Assembly: GCF_018494055.1 (NCBI RefSeq)
Contig: NZ_JABBFQ010000002.1
Location: 310,001 to 374,000 of the forward strand
Length of the DNA: 64,000 bases
DNA from: Rosenbergiella epipactidis
GTDB taxonomy: Bacteria > Pseudomonadota > Gammaproteobacteria > Enterobacterales > Enterobacteriaceae
Reading direction: 5' to 3'
Both the position numbers and the translations under genes were made by a program. This document shows positions 49,401 to 59,883 of the stretch, in pieces. The notes below the pieces were generated by a model. The model saw nothing but the letters and a program-made list of their open reading frames with translations, was not told the origin of the DNA and ran no database searches. Numbering within the stretch: position 1 is the stretch's first letter; every line of letters begins with the position of its first letter.

Positions 49401-50222
49401 TTAATCTTCTTTAATTGATTTTGGTAATACCGATAAACATAAAGAGTTTAACTTACTTCTTTTTTTATCAAAAAACCAACCCCATTTATTGAAGTATTTT
49501 ACTGCTGAGAAGATATGATAAGCTAGGAACTTTAAACTTTTATAAGATTTTGATTGAGCAACGTGCACTACTGTAGATCCTGGGTAATATCTTACTGGTA
49601 ACCCTGTATCACAAACACGCCTGCTCAAATCAACATCTTCCATATAAAGGAAGAATCGATCATCGAAACCTTTCACCATATTTATGGCATCTTTACTTAT
49701 CAGTAAAAAACAACCGGATAGAGAAGGAGCAAAAAATATTTTATTGTAATCAGCATCACGTAATTCGTACCGCTGATTGACGCCAGATGTTATAACTGAA
49801 CAAAAACGTCTGATAAATAATTGATAAGGTGTAGGAAGCAGTTTGCAGCCATATTGATTATTACCATTAGGATAGATAATTTTTGGAACGGTGAGCCCTA
49901 CGCCCTCTGATCGACTGAAATCATACAGCGCATCAACCTCACCTTTCTCAAAATGAATATCGGGATTACATATTAATAGAAAGTCAGACTGACCTTTAAA
50001 TCTTTCAAAAACAACATTATGGCCTGCCCCAAATCCTTTATTGACAGGCACTCGTATTACTTGGACCTTTTCATGTACGAAAGAATCCAGCCATGTACAA
50101 TGCTCACCGTTATCAACAATAACGACAGTAGATATACTGTCTTCCTGAAATAGTGCAGAAAGAGTTACCTCGATATCGTTGAAACTATGCTTAAATAGGA
50201 CAAGAGATGCCAAGATTTTCAC
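49401..50222 (-). CDS. GT2-family glycosyltransferase, rhamnosyltransferase (WbbL/RfbF)-like
   Basis: An inverting GT-A transferase of about 273 residues. SLVLFKHSFNDIEVTLSAL, VVIVDNGEH, PVNKGFGAGHNVVFE, FLLICNPDIHF (DxD-like NPD) and GFDDRFFLYMEDVDLSRRV match dTDP-rhamnose:GlcNAc rhamnosyltransferases such as WbbL. It would add rhamnose to the lipid-linked primer or adaptor region of the O chain. I prefer a GTG start at 50222 (VKILASLVLFKH); the frame extends to an ATG at 50261 with unconvincing extra residues. It lies 230 bp past the terminator of the main operon and so may have its own promoter. Confidence 0.8.
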   Translation of the reverse strand: MKILASLVLFKHSFNDIEVTLSALFQEDSISTVVIVDNGEHCTWLDSFVHEKVQVIRVPVNKGFGAGHNVVFERFKGQSDFLLICNPDIHFEKGEVDALYDFSRSEGVGLTVPKIIYPNGNNQYGCKLLPTPYQLFIRRFCSVITSGVNQRYELRDADYNKIFFAPSLSGCFLLISKDAINMVKGFDDRFFLYMEDVDLSRRVCDTGLPVRYYPGSTVVHVAQSKSYKSLKFLAYHIFSAVKYFNKWGWFFDKKRSKLNSLCLSVLPKSIKED

Positions 50223-50452
50223 AGAATAATTACCATTTCTTAAAATATAAAAAAATATCAATAATATTAATATCCCATCGTGAAATAATGAGAATTTTAA
50301 TAAATCTCATTTGGCCAGCGCATTATTAATAAACTAAGGTATAAATATTAAACAATCAACCTATAATCTAAATTACTAAATAACGCCAGTTCTTCTTGGT
50401 GAAATAATTTATTATATGCTATAGAAAAATCACTGTAGCATATTAAAATTTA

Positions 50453-50476
50453 GGGATGTTTATCGTAAAACATCCC
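50453..50476 (-). terminator. Terminator after the multidomain glycosyltransferase
   Basis: GGGATGTTT and AAACATCCC pair around ATCGTA; on the minus strand TAAATTTTAAT follows. It probably ends the rml-wzm-wzt operon. Confidence 0.6.
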
Positions 50477-50504
50477 ATTGAATATCTTTATTTGTTCTTA
50501 ATCT

Positions 50505-53500
50505 TTAATTTATTATTTCATGAATAGCTCTTCTTGATAGACGTCTTTTGATGTATCTTTTTATACGAAAAGGAATTATTTTATTAACAGTTGATAAACA
50601 TCTAATTTGGCTAATACGCCAAACCAAAGCTAATAATCTTTCTTTTCTACCTATTGGTCCAATAGTAACCTCAGGTATTATTTCTATATTTTTTGAATTC
50701 AGTAGACTCTTAATGTCAGTACGTCCAAGCATACTTTCCCTAAACCACTCGGGCTTAATATAACTTTGACGATAAAAATCTTTTTGAATATCGACTTCGG
50801 AAATATCTAAGAAAGGTTCAGCGTTATAATCATTGAAAAATGATTCGGGATTTTTATACAAAGAAAGAAATAACTGGTTCATTTTTCTGACGCTACTATC
50901 CCATTCAACTATACGAGTAAAATTACGTCCAGCCAGCCTTTCGCCAAAAGCACCTATATTTGGTGCAATAACAGGGATTCCATTTTCTAAAGCTGCACTC
51001 AGTGTATAGCTGTAAGTTTCAGGCCATTGTGCTGGATACCACATAACATGTGGCTGGATTGCCATCAACTTATGGCTTAGTTCATGACTTGAATAGGCTC
51101 CATGGGTTATTACCGACTCGAGGGGGCGAAATGCATAACCCAGAAGATGAAACTCAATATTTTCGTGTTTCAGATTGTTGGCAACTTCCTCAAGCATTAA
51201 AGCGCCCTTTTCTCGGCTTATTGCCCCAAGAACTAAGACTTTTAATCTTTCACCAGCTGTGTAGTTAAAAGATACTTGAGGGTATGGCGCCGACACTTCG
51301 TAATCTGGATGCCAAGCTACAATGCTATTTATTGTAGTATTAGGGAAAATGCCACAGAAACGTTTTTTAGTATCAGCTGACGGGAATATTACTCTATCTG
51401 CACTACTTAACCATGCACTAAACTTTTCACGCCATTGAGAAGCGGTTAAATCAGAGGGTAACTTAATAGTTTCATTACATAAACGGTCACGAACCTCAGG
51501 AATATCTCCTGCGAAAATCCCATTTTTATCCGTCAAGCTAGGGTTAGAGTTAATGAAGTAGTAATCATGTATAGTTACATCGTATCCACATGAAAGGTGA
51601 TTTTTAATATCAAGAATCTTATCATTAATACCAATCAAGTGATGGAAATGAATATGTCCAACACCAACAAAATTTAAAAAATCTACTAACGTTTGGTATC
51701 CATTTTCTATATCTATGATAAATTTTTCTCTGGAAAGAGATTCAGAGATATTAAGAGTTAAGGCAACACTCTTACCATCTTCTTCAGGAACTAGCAGTAA
51801 GAAGTTTACTTCATCATTATAAAATTTTGCTAACTCAATGAGATGAGTATTTACTCCTCCGCCCATTTTATGTGATACAAGCAAAACTTTACTAACTTCC
51901 TTAGATGCTGTTATTCTGAGTAGCATCTCTGATCGTGCGTTTTTCGCAGGATCTTTAACAATAAAATCCATCACGTCTTTTGTATAATTAGGATGTAAAT
52001 TATTCAAAAGCTCGAGAGCACGTGTTTTACGTGGATTTTGCTCACCCGCAAAACTTACCCCACCTTTATGGTATACAAACACATTAAGTTGATGGAAATT
52101 AGGCCAACCTGCTTTGGCTGCTCTCTGGCACCAATCGTTTTCTTCGCCATAGCCTCTTCCGAAGGTCTCAACGTCGAAATAACCTACTTCATTAAGACAG
52201 TCCCTGCGTATATACATACAGAACCCTACGCCCGTGGGTATTTCAATTAGATTATTAGTTTTACCCAAGGTTGAAAAATGATCATCTAATTTTTGGACAT
52301 CCAAATTCATGAAAAGATCATTATCTTCACAAAAGTTAGGGAAACTACATATGGTAGCATTGTTAGAAAATGGGGTTATACTTCCTACCCTATTACAAGA
52401 ATAAGCTGCTTCCCGGATTCTCTCTAACCAATCATTCGCAACTTCAACATCACTATTTAATAACAAGATATCTCTTTTAAGATTAAGCTTCATACCTCGA
52501 TTAACAGTAGCAACGAAACCTAAATTTTCTTCATTCTCAATAAGTAAAAACTCACCACCTATAGATCTCTGACGAAGCCATTCCGTTAGATCTGGTTCCG
52601 GTGAAGCATCATTAATTACAACTAATTGTGCCCAGTTAGGTAATGTTAATAAAGCAGACTCTATACATTCTATTGTTTCTTGCTTACCACCATAGACTGG
52701 AACTACCACATCGACAATAATATCGATAGCTTTCTCTCCTAACCTAGCTTCGAGAAACTCAACTTGCTCAATAAGATTACTATTTGCGGAGTTTTTTAAT
52801 TCTAATTCATGACTTATTTTTTTTATCTGGCACTCTAAATCAATTACTCTTTTCTCAATACTTCCGTCACCAAGCAAAGATATGGCTTTTTTTTCTATTT
52901 CTGTTTTACTCATTGAGTCACCTAAAGAAATGTAATAATCAATATGTTTCTTAATTATCAAATGCTCGTTATCAGTATTAAGCCTAAATCGAATGTAATT
53001 TATATCGAATAAAAGCTCGAAAGGAACTAAATATGAGAATAGGTAAAATGTTAACCTACGTGTTCTCTCGACAATATTTTCAACATTACAGAAAGAATAA
53101 GAACATTCACCTAAAATAGTTACAGGTATATTCAGTAAAAGAGCCTCTAAACCCACACTAGAATTTATAGTTACAATTTCTTTGCATCTTTTTAAGAATT
53201 CTAAAGAGCTCGATGAGTTATCCAGATCACTCGAATTTCTCAGCGAGAATCTACTTCCCGGATGTGATCTTATTAGTTTACTACCCGGTAAATAACATTC
53301 TGTGTAGTCAAGTAGTGATTGGTTATTGAATGTTTTACTAAAGGCAATAATATTAGAATCGTTTTCAACTTGTAGAACAACTCCAATATCATATTCCTTA
53401 TCGAGGTTACCAGAAAAAGATACTTCTTTAACAATTTCAGAAGAATTATTTTCATTTCCGAATACTGATTCATCAATGTTATTATTACTGAAAAACTGAT

Positions 53501-54104
53501 AAAGATCAGAGATTTTCGTTTCATCTTTTGAATAAAAATCACTCTTGACATATCTTCTTTCGGCTTCAGTATTTCCATTAACCCCTGAGAAATCGAAATA
53601 TGCTGTAGACAGATAATATGGAGACCGCAGAGGTCCTAACTCCATATTTATTACTTTTACCCCGAATTTTTGAGCAGCGGAATTTAGGGATGGGCAATTA
53701 CACCAACTCAATATACACTCAATAGAACTATTCTTATTTAAAACATTAATAATTTCTAGTTCAAGTTCAGGGATAATCTCGGTTATAAATTTCTCGAATA
53801 ACTTATTTGGGTTAAAGTTGTATTTTCCTAAATAGTCGCTAAGGAAGGACTCGTCAATTATGTTAAAATTATGATTTTCTATTATATTATCTATTTCTGG
53901 TAAGGTATATCCGAGTCGAATCTGTGAATCGTGTTCCATTTCCCATCTATTATTTTCTTTCCAATATTCGAGTGGTAATAGATATTCTTTACCAGCTATG
54001 AAAGAAACTGGCTCTGATATAGAATTAATAATGCGATAAAAAAACCATAGATAAGGTGCTTCAACCCCTCTAAAGGGATATGCTGGTAGAAAAACACTAA
54101 TCAT
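50505..54104 (-). CDS. Multidomain O-antigen glycosyltransferase (KpsC/KpsS-like domain + coiled coil + GT2 + GT4)
   Basis: A protein of 1199 residues. The ATG at 54104 shares its A with the TAA of wzt (TAATG), and GGGGGA precedes it. Residues 1-385 resemble the capsule-synthesis/beta-Kdo-transferase family: HPGSRF near 280 and INSSVGLEALLLNIPVTILG near 316. A coiled coil runs about 400-450. A GT2 domain (about 463-715) has VVVPVYGGKQETIECIESAL, LLLNSDVEV and EENDWCQRAAKAG. A GT4 domain (about 738-1120) has SHKMGGGVNTHLIELA, VLGAISREKGALMLEEVA and PETYSYTLSAALENGIPV, where the usual second Glu of EX7E is Ala. Inferred role: builds the disaccharide repeat and caps the chain, as WbbB-type enzymes do. 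Confidence 0.82.
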   Translation of the reverse strand: MISVFLPAYPFRGVEAPYLWFFYRIINSISEPVSFIAGKEYLLPLEYWKENNRWEMEHDSQIRLGYTLPEIDNIIENHNFNIIDESFLSDYLGKYNFNPNKLFEKFITEIIPELELEIINVLNKNSSIECILSWCNCPSLNSAAQKFGVKVINMELGPLRSPYYLSTAYFDFSGVNGNTEAERRYVKSDFYSKDETKISDLYQFFSNNNIDESVFGNENNSSEIVKEVSFSGNLDKEYDIGVVLQVENDSNIIAFSKTFNNQSLLDYTECYLPGSKLIRSHPGSRFSLRNSSDLDNSSSSLEFLKRCKEIVTINSSVGLEALLLNIPVTILGECSYSFCNVENIVERTRRLTFYLFSYLVPFELLFDINYIRFRLNTDNEHLIIKKHIDYYISLGDSMSKTEIEKKAISLLGDGSIEKRVIDLECQIKKISHELELKNSANSNLIEQVEFLEARLGEKAIDIIVDVVVPVYGGKQETIECIESALLTLPNWAQLVVINDASPEPDLTEWLRQRSIGGEFLLIENEENLGFVATVNRGMKLNLKRDILLLNSDVEVANDWLERIREAAYSCNRVGSITPFSNNATICSFPNFCEDNDLFMNLDVQKLDDHFSTLGKTNNLIEIPTGVGFCMYIRRDCLNEVGYFDVETFGRGYGEENDWCQRAAKAGWPNFHQLNVFVYHKGGVSFAGEQNPRKTRALELLNNLHPNYTKDVMDFIVKDPAKNARSEMLLRITASKEVSKVLLVSHKMGGGVNTHLIELAKFYNDEVNFLLLVPEEDGKSVALTLNISESLSREKFIIDIENGYQTLVDFLNFVGVGHIHFHHLIGINDKILDIKNHLSCGYDVTIHDYYFINSNPSLTDKNGIFAGDIPEVRDRLCNETIKLPSDLTASQWREKFSAWLSSADRVIFPSADTKKRFCGIFPNTTINSIVAWHPDYEVSAPYPQVSFNYTAGERLKVLVLGAISREKGALMLEEVANNLKHENIEFHLLGYAFRPLESVITHGAYSSHELSHKLMAIQPHVMWYPAQWPETYSYTLSAALENGIPVIAPNIGAFGERLAGRNFTRIVEWDSSVRKMNQLFLSLYKNPESFFNDYNAEPFLDISEVDIQKDFYRQSYIKPEWFRESMLGRTDIKSLLNSKNIEIIPEVTIGPIGRKERLLALVWRISQIRCLSTVNKIIPFRIKRYIKRRLSRRAIHEIIN

Positions 54105-55426
54105 TAATCCCCCAATCGAGTAATTTTCAGTGGTGAGTGAATTACTCCTCCCATATCTCGTGGTGACCAAAATTTTATTCTGTCTAAAGGCCTTCGCTGA
54201 TCTAATTCTTCTCTTATTCCATTACTGAAACAGGCTAAACCACAATGGATTAGATAGTCCCCTGTATTTATAGGTAGCTTAACTTTGAAAGTAAGTGTTA
54301 ATTCGCCAGGCACTAAAGAAATCTGGTGACCAGCGTTTATATTATTATCACCCCAAATATCTCCACCTTGCGCACGAGAGATAGATATTCCTAATACCAC
54401 ATCATTAATATCTTCAGATGCTAGAATTTTAAAATTAAAATTTAATTCTTCACCGGGCGTAGCTAGCGGTCTATCTTTCAAAAGCGTACCATCTGATTTA
54501 CTCACATACATTGATTCAATTATTGCTCTAGCCGAGCCGAATCTTTTTTCACCTATATCATTATTTATTGAGTTATCTCTAATTTTTATTAAGTCTTCAG
54601 GTTTATACTCAATACTATTCTCTGAAATTTCATTAGATGACTGTACCTGTTTTTTCTCCGAAAGTATCATACCCTTCTCGTAAGATAAAACGGCAGCCAG
54701 TACATCATCAGTATCACAGATTAATTGCCCATTTTTCATGACTAAGCAGCGATCGGCATATTCCAACAGACTTCCAGTTGAGTGAGTCACCATAATTATA
54801 GTAGTACCGCGTTTCTTTAGGGCTTCCATTCTTTTAAAACATTTATATTGAAATCCAATATCTCCTACAGCTAAAGCTTCATCTACAATCAAAATTTCTG
54901 GATCGATACAAGCCTGTACTGCAAATGCTAAGCGAACGTACATACCACTTGAATAAGTTTTAACTGGCTGATCAATGAAAGGTCCTATATCAGCAAATTC
55001 CAAAATGCTATCGTATTTTTTATCTATTTCAGCCTTACTTAATCCAAGTACGCTTCCATTGAGGTATACATTTTCTCGGCCTGTAAATTCAGGATTGAAC
55101 CCGGCTCCTAGCTCCAAAAGCGCAGCTATTCTACCATTTACGTCGATTTTCCCTTCTGTAGGTGTCAATGTTCCACATATCATTTGTAATAATGTTGACT
55201 TCCCTGCGCCGTTTCTCCCGATTATTCCGATAGTTTCACCTTTCTTAATAGTAAATGAAACATCTTTTAGAGCCCAGAACTCTCGGAAATAATTATTACT
55301 ACTTTTATTTAAAATTTTTTTTAATCGGGGCATTATGAATTGTTTTAATCTATCTCGTGGGCGAGAATAAATTTGATAACATTTACTTAGGTTACTAACT
55401 TGAATAGCTATATCTTTAGAGTACAT
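54104..55426 (-). CDS. wzt: O-antigen ABC exporter ATPase with C-terminal glycan-binding domain
   Basis: A protein of 440 residues. The nucleotide-binding domain (1-250) has Walker [10 protein letters not shown], the signature [12 protein letters not shown], Walker [13 protein letters not shown] and the H-loop VTHST. A C-terminal beta-rich domain (about 290-440: [45 protein letters not shown]) is the Wzt-C module that reads the non-reducing end of capped chains. Its presence argues for a terminally modified O polysaccharide. The ATG at 55426 lies inside the end of wzm (11-bp overlap), with AAGG 8 bases upstream; an ATG 12 codons earlier is less likely. Confidence 0.93.
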   Translation of the reverse strand: MYSKDIAIQVSNLSKCYQIYSRPRDRLKQFIMPRLKKILNKSSNNYFREFWALKDVSFTIKKGETIGIIGRNGAGKSTLLQMICGTLTPTEGKIDVNGRIAALLELGAGFNPEFTGRENVYLNGSVLGLSKAEIDKKYDSILEFADIGPFIDQPVKTYSSGMYVRLAFAVQACIDPEILIVDEALAVGDIGFQYKCFKRMEALKKRGTTIIMVTHSTGSLLEYADRCLVMKNGQLICDTDDVLAAVLSYEKGMILSEKKQVQSSNEISENSIEYKPEDLIKIRDNSINNDIGEKRFGSARAIIESMYVSKSDGTLLKDRPLATPGEELNFNFKILASEDINDVVLGISISRAQGGDIWGDNNINAGHQISLVPGELTLTFKVKLPINTGDYLIHCGLACFSNGIREELDQRRPLDRIKFWSPRDMGGVIHSPLKITRLGD

Positions 55427-56249
55427 CAGCAAAGCCTTTTCTAGTTTTTTGGAAGAACACATAACCCACCCAAGTAATAAGGATCGCAGATAATGTATAT
55501 ATCAATAACCCCTTCCAATCTGGTAAATGCCCCCAAATTAATATATCTCTTGCTTGTTCAATTATAAAAGTTAATGGATTGAGCATTATCCACCCTTGAA
55601 ATTTTCCGGGGAGTGCCGTAACTGGGAAAAACACCGGTGATAAAAACATCATTATCGTAGTAATTATCATAGTAGTCTGCCCAACGTCACGAATAAATAC
55701 GCCCAAGGATGAGAATACCCAACCTAGACCAAGACAGAATATTACCAATGGTAGAAAAACCAAGGGCAAAAATATTAAAGTCCAATGTATGTAACCATTA
55801 AATATAACAAAAGCAACTACTAAAACTAATAGACTTATAAGAGAATGAAATAATGCTGCACACAGATTAACAACTGGAAGTATTTCTAAAGGGAAAACTA
55901 CTTTTTTAACATAATTCGTATTACCTAAAATAATTTGTGGAGCCCTATTAACAATTTCTGCGAAAAATCCATGTATAATCATACCTACAAAAAGTATTAC
56001 TGCGAATTGAGTGCGACTTTCATCAACACCTACAGACCAACGAGCTTTGAATACTACAGAAAAGACAAAAGTGTACACAATAAGCATTAATAATGGATTT
56101 AAAAAAGACCAAGCTAACCCCATGGCAGATCCTTTATATCTACCAATAACTTCTCGCTTAGTCATTTGTACAATCAGATATCTATAACTCCATATGTTTT
56201 TTATCATGGACTGGGGAGATATTTGATGCGTTCTAATTATACCACTCAT
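55416..56249 (-). CDS. wzm: O-antigen ABC exporter permease
   Basis: An ABC-2 type permease of 277 residues with six helices. Family segments: [59 protein letters not shown], and [33 protein letters not shown]. With Wzt it flips the undecaprenyl-linked polysaccharide to the periplasm. Coupled to wzt by overlap; 138 bp of AT-rich DNA separates it from rmlC upstream. Confidence 0.93.
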   Translation of the reverse strand: MSGIIRTHQISPQSMIKNIWSYRYLIVQMTKREVIGRYKGSAMGLAWSFLNPLLMLIVYTFVFSVVFKARWSVGVDESRTQFAVILFVGMIIHGFFAEIVNRAPQIILGNTNYVKKVVFPLEILPVVNLCAALFHSLISLLVLVVAFVIFNGYIHWTLIFLPLVFLPLVIFCLGLGWVFSSLGVFIRDVGQTTMIITTIMMFLSPVFFPVTALPGKFQGWIMLNPLTFIIEQARDILIWGHLPDWKGLLIYTLSAILITWVGYVFFQKTRKGFADVL

Positions 56250-56387
56250 ATTTAATTTAACCTTTTTAAGCGTATTCTTTCAATATACAGAATAGCTTAT
56301 TAATTATGCCATTAAGTACCGCTTAACTTCGATTTGGTTATCGATTTATCCAAAAAAATAATTTTTGACGATAAAATTTGAAAATTA

Positions 56388-56936
56388 TTATTCAAAATAA
56401 ACTGCAGACTCGAACTCTAAACCCAATTCATCTTTTGAAGATAATAATGGCTCTTCGCCATCTTTGATCGGCCAGCTTATATTTAGTTCTTGGTCATTCC
56501 ACAATAAAGTGTGTTCGTGATTAGGATTATAGTAGTCCGTACATTTATAAACAAATTCGGCTGTTTCTGATGTAACGTAAAATCCGTGGGCAAAACCTTC
56601 TGGAACCCAAAGTTGACGCTTATTTTCTGCAGAGAGTAGAACACCTACCCATTTACCAAAATTTGGCGATGACTTACGCATATCGACGGCAACATCATAC
56701 ACCTCACCTGCAACGACTCTCACTAATTTACCCTGCGTGTTTTCCGTTTGGTAATGCAAACCACGCAAAATACCATGTGATGATTTTGAATGATTATCTT
56801 GTACAAAGACACGAGGGCAGACGAGCTTTTCAAATTTCTCTTGTTGCCAAGTCTCCATGAAAAACCCGCGTTCATCACCATATACTGTTGGTTCAATTAT
56901 TTTAACTTCTGGGATACTTGTTTCGATAATTTTCAT
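56388..56936 (-). CDS. rmlC: dTDP-4-dehydrorhamnose 3,5-epimerase
   Basis: A cupin epimerase of 182 residues, third step to dTDP-L-rhamnose. Motifs: EPTVYGDERGFFMETWQ, QDNHSKSSHGILRGLHYQ (catalytic His), VAVDMRKSSPNFGKW, WVPEGFAHGFYV and YKCTDYY. The ATG at 56936 follows the rmlA stop by one base; a frame five codons longer would overlap rmlA. Last of the four rml genes. Confidence 0.95.
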   Translation of the reverse strand: MKIIETSIPEVKIIEPTVYGDERGFFMETWQQEKFEKLVCPRVFVQDNHSKSSHGILRGLHYQTENTQGKLVRVVAGEVYDVAVDMRKSSPNFGKWVGVLLSAENKRQLWVPEGFAHGFYVTSETAEFVYKCTDYYNPNHEHTLLWNDQELNISWPIKDGEEPLLSSKDELGLEFESAVYFE

Positions 56937-56937
56937 A

Positions 56938-57819
56938 CTAAATTTTCCCATCAGCCAGTAAATTTAAATAACGGCCATAATCGTTTTTAGCAAGTGGTAA
57001 CGCTAATTTACGTAGTTGTGCTTCATCGATGAAACCTTTTCGGAAAGCTATTTCTTCTGGACAACACACTTTCAGCCCTTGCCTTGTTTCTATAGTTTGA
57101 ATGAAATTATTGGCTTCATTCATACTCTGATGTGTGCCTGTATCGAGCCATGCATGACCACGTCCCATAATTGAGACAGATAATTTTTTCTGCTGCAGAT
57201 AAATTTTATTGATATCAGTAATTTCTAATTCACCGCGTGGCGATGGTTTTAGGGATTTAGCTAAATTAACAACGCTATTATCGTAAAAATAAAGCCCGGT
57301 TACAGCATAATTGCTCTTAGGTTTTTCGGGCTTTTCAACTAACGATATTGCTTCACCTGTACTATCAAATTCAACCACGCCATAACGCTCAGGATCGTGG
57401 ACATGGTAAGCGAAAACGGTAGCACCTTCTGTTTTGTGGGCTGCTTTCTCAAGAAGTTTAGCCAAGTCGTGACCATAAAAAATATTGTCACCTAGGATCA
57501 GTGCACATGGGGCATCACCGATGAACTCTTCTCCAAGGATGAAAGCTTGGGCTAATCCATCTGGGTTTTCTTGAACTTTATATTCAATCGAAATCCCCCA
57601 CTGTGAACCATCACCTAATAAACTTTCAAACCGAGGTGTATCTTGAGGAGTACTAATAACAAGAATCTCATCAATTCCAGCCATCATTAATGTACTCAAC
57701 GGATAATAAATCATCGGCTTATCGTAAATAGGCAGAAGCTGCTTACTGACAACCGTTGTAACTGGATAAAGTCTTGTTCCCGAACCACCAGCTAAAATAA
57801 TACCTTTACACTTTGGCAT
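56938..57819 (-). CDS. rmlA: Glucose-1-phosphate thymidylyltransferase
   Basis: A nucleotidyltransferase of 293 residues, first step to dTDP-rhamnose. The N-terminal [39 protein letters not shown] is the signature of Rml[14 protein letters not shown] has the metal Asp and [19 protein letters not shown] the sugar site. Third gene of rmlB-rmlD-rmlA-rmlC, 29 bp after rmlD. Confidence 0.97.
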   Translation of the reverse strand: MPKCKGIILAGGSGTRLYPVTTVVSKQLLPIYDKPMIYYPLSTLMMAGIDEILVISTPQDTPRFESLLGDGSQWGISIEYKVQENPDGLAQAFILGEEFIGDAPCALILGDNIFYGHDLAKLLEKAAHKTEGATVFAYHVHDPERYGVVEFDSTGEAISLVEKPEKPKSNYAVTGLYFYDNSVVNLAKSLKPSPRGELEITDINKIYLQQKKLSVSIMGRGHAWLDTGTHQSMNEANNFIQTIETRQGLKVCCPEEIAFRKGFIDEAQLRKLALPLAKNDYGRYLNLLADGKI

Positions 57820-57848
57820 ACTATGTCCACCGAAAATTTGAGTTCGAA

Positions 57849-58733
57849 CTACTGTATTTCATCAAGCATACGCACTAAACCCGAACGCCAATCTGGTAAC
57901 GTTAAGTCGAAGGCTTGCTGAAATTTTTGATTATTTAGTTGAGAATTTTTTGGTCTGATGGCCGCGGTCGGGAATGAATCTGTTGAGACTGGTATTATCT
58001 CATTGACCTTATACTCAAGCCCTTTTTCTCTACTTCTTGCTAAAACGAACTTTGCATACTCATGCCAAGTCGTTGTTCCACTAGCCACTACATGGTAAAG
58101 CCCGAATAATTTCTCGTTATTCACTGCTTTGAGTATTGCATGGGCTGTACAGTCGGCTAAAAGCTCTGCACCGGTTGGTGCACCAAACTGATCATCAATG
58201 ATTGATAGTTTTTCTTTCTGTTCCGCTAAGGCCAATATCGATTTAGCAAAGTTTTTACCTTTTGCTGCGTAAACCCAACTTGTGCGAAAAATAAAATAAC
58301 GGCTACACTTTTGTGTAATGAACTCCTCACCCTGACTCTTGGTCTTGCCATAGACATTTAGTGGAGCAACGGGGTCTGACTCGACCCAAGGCGTATTACC
58401 CTTTCCGTTGAAAACGTAGTCCGTAGAGAAGTGAACGAGTATCGCTCCTATTTTTTCAGCGCTTTCAGCTATCGCTAACATTACTGTTGCGTTGATTTGT
58501 TCCGCAGCAGATTGATCTGATTCAGCTTTGTCTACCGCTGTGTAAGCAGCAGCATTGACAATCACATCTGGGCGAATTTTCTCTATTGCATCAACAACAC
58601 CTGATGTATTAGTTAAGTCACCACAATGAGCCACAGAATTGCGATCTAAAGCAATAACTTCACCAAGAGGTGCTAGAGAGCGTTGAAGTTCCCATCCCAA
58701 TTGTCCATTTTTGCCTAGGAGGAGAATCTTCAT
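57849..58733 (-). CDS. rmlD: dTDP-4-dehydrorhamnose reductase
   Basis: An SDR-family reductase of 294 residues, last step to dTDP-L-rhamnose. [17 protein letters not shown] binds NAD(P)[11 protein letters not shown] and the YGKTKSQGE (YxxxK) catalytic pair are present, and the C-terminal part has [13 protein letters not shown]. Its ATG overlaps the rmlB stop, so the two are coupled. Confidence 0.96.
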   Translation of the reverse strand: MKILLLGKNGQLGWELQRSLAPLGEVIALDRNSVAHCGDLTNTSGVVDAIEKIRPDVIVNAAAYTAVDKAESDQSAAEQINATVMLAIAESAEKIGAILVHFSTDYVFNGKGNTPWVESDPVAPLNVYGKTKSQGEEFITQKCSRYFIFRTSWVYAAKGKNFAKSILALAEQKEKLSIIDDQFGAPTGAELLADCTAHAILKAVNNEKLFGLYHVVASGTTTWHEYAKFVLARSREKGLEYKVNEIIPVSTDSFPTAAIRPKNSQLNNQKFQQAFDLTLPDWRSGLVRMLDEIQ

Positions 58734-59794
58734 TACTTACGACCCTCGTAGTTTTTCTCAACCCAACTCATATAGGCGCCACTTTTTACATCATTCACCC
58801 ATTCATTATTATTCAAGTACCATTCAACCGTTTTACGTAAGCCGCTCTCAAATGTTTCAATTGGTTTCCAACCTAAATCTGCGTGAATTTTCTCCGCGTC
58901 AATGGCATAACGTAAATCATGGCCCGGGCGGTCGTTAACGTAGGTGATTAAATCGGAATATTTTTTATCGGCAGGCTGTAATTCATCGAGTAGATGGCAA
59001 ATAGCTTCGACCACTTCGATATTCTTCTTCTCATTATGGCCGCCAATGTTGTAGGTTTCGCCAATTTCAGCCTGGGTTGCCACCAGATAAAGCGCTCTAG
59101 CGTGGTCTTCGACATATAACCAATCACGAATTTGTTGCCCATTACCATAAACTGGTAACGCTTTCCCAGCTAGAGCATTAAGAATTACCAGAGGGATCAA
59201 CTTTTCAGGGAAATGATAGGGACCATAATTATTTGAGCAGTTGGTGATGACCACCGGTAAACCATATGTACGGTGCCATGCTCTGACTAGGTGATCACTA
59301 CTCGCCTTCGAGGCTGAATAGGGACTACTTGGCGCATAAGGCGTTTCTTCGGTAAACAGATCCGTGGTTCCCTCTAAATCGCCATATACCTCATCAGTTG
59401 AAATGTGGTGGAAACGGAATTGTGCTTGCTTGGATGCTGGAAGCTTGTCGTAGAAGTTACGCGCCGCCTCTAGAAGCGTAAAGGTTCCGATGATATTGGT
59501 ATGGATAAAATCTGTCGGACCGTCAATAGAGCGGTCGACATGGCTTTCAGCGGCAAGATGCATAATAACGTCAGGCTGGAAAGCATTAATCTGCTCCATA
59601 ACTGCTGCTTTATCAGTAATATCTGTTTTGGAAAAACTAAAACGCGAGTCTTTGTTAACGGTTTTCAAGGATGCAAGATTACCGGCATAAGTTAAACTGT
59701 CTAAAACGAGAACTTGGTCAACAGTGTTCTCTATTATGTGTCTGACTACTGCTGAACCGATGAATCCAGCACCTCCGGTCACTATTATTTTCAT
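58733..59794 (-). CDS. rmlB: dTDP-glucose 4,6-dehydratase
   Basis: An extended SDR of 353 residues, second step to dTDP-rhamnose. N-terminal [16 protein letters not shown] (NAD+), [15 protein letters not shown], the [11 protein letters not shown] active-site segment, [22 protein letters not shown] (YxxxK), and [15 protein letters not shown]. First gene of the polysaccharide operon; the JUMPstart/ops leader ends 51 bp before its ATG, so RfaH-dependent elongation is expected. Confidence 0.97.
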   Translation of the reverse strand: MKIIVTGGAGFIGSAVVRHIIENTVDQVLVLDSLTYAGNLASLKTVNKDSRFSFSKTDITDKAAVMEQINAFQPDVIMHLAAESHVDRSIDGPTDFIHTNIIGTFTLLEAARNFYDKLPASKQAQFRFHHISTDEVYGDLEGTTDLFTEETPYAPSSPYSASKASSDHLVRAWHRTYGLPVVITNCSNNYGPYHFPEKLIPLVILNALAGKALPVYGNGQQIRDWLYVEDHARALYLVATQAEIGETYNIGGHNEKKNIEVVEAICHLLDELQPADKKYSDLITYVNDRPGHDLRYAIDAEKIHADLGWKPIETFESGLRKTVEWYLNNNEWVNDVKSGAYMSWVEKNYEGRK

Positions 59795-59844
59795 TTAACT
59801 TCGCTCTTAGGTTGGAACGTTGATACCGATTAATATTATTTAAG

Positions 59845-59883
59845 CACGCTACCGCCATTGGCTGTCGTTACCAAATCACGGCT
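59845..59883 (-). promoter_or_regulatory. JUMPstart sequence with ops element
   Basis: The minus strand of these 39 bases has the JUMPstart layout: TTGGTAACGACAGCCA followed by the ops core GGCGGTAGCGTG (59856-59845, an exact match). ops pauses RNA polymerase and recruits RfaH, which lets transcription run through long polysaccharide operons. It precedes rmlB. Confidence 0.9.
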
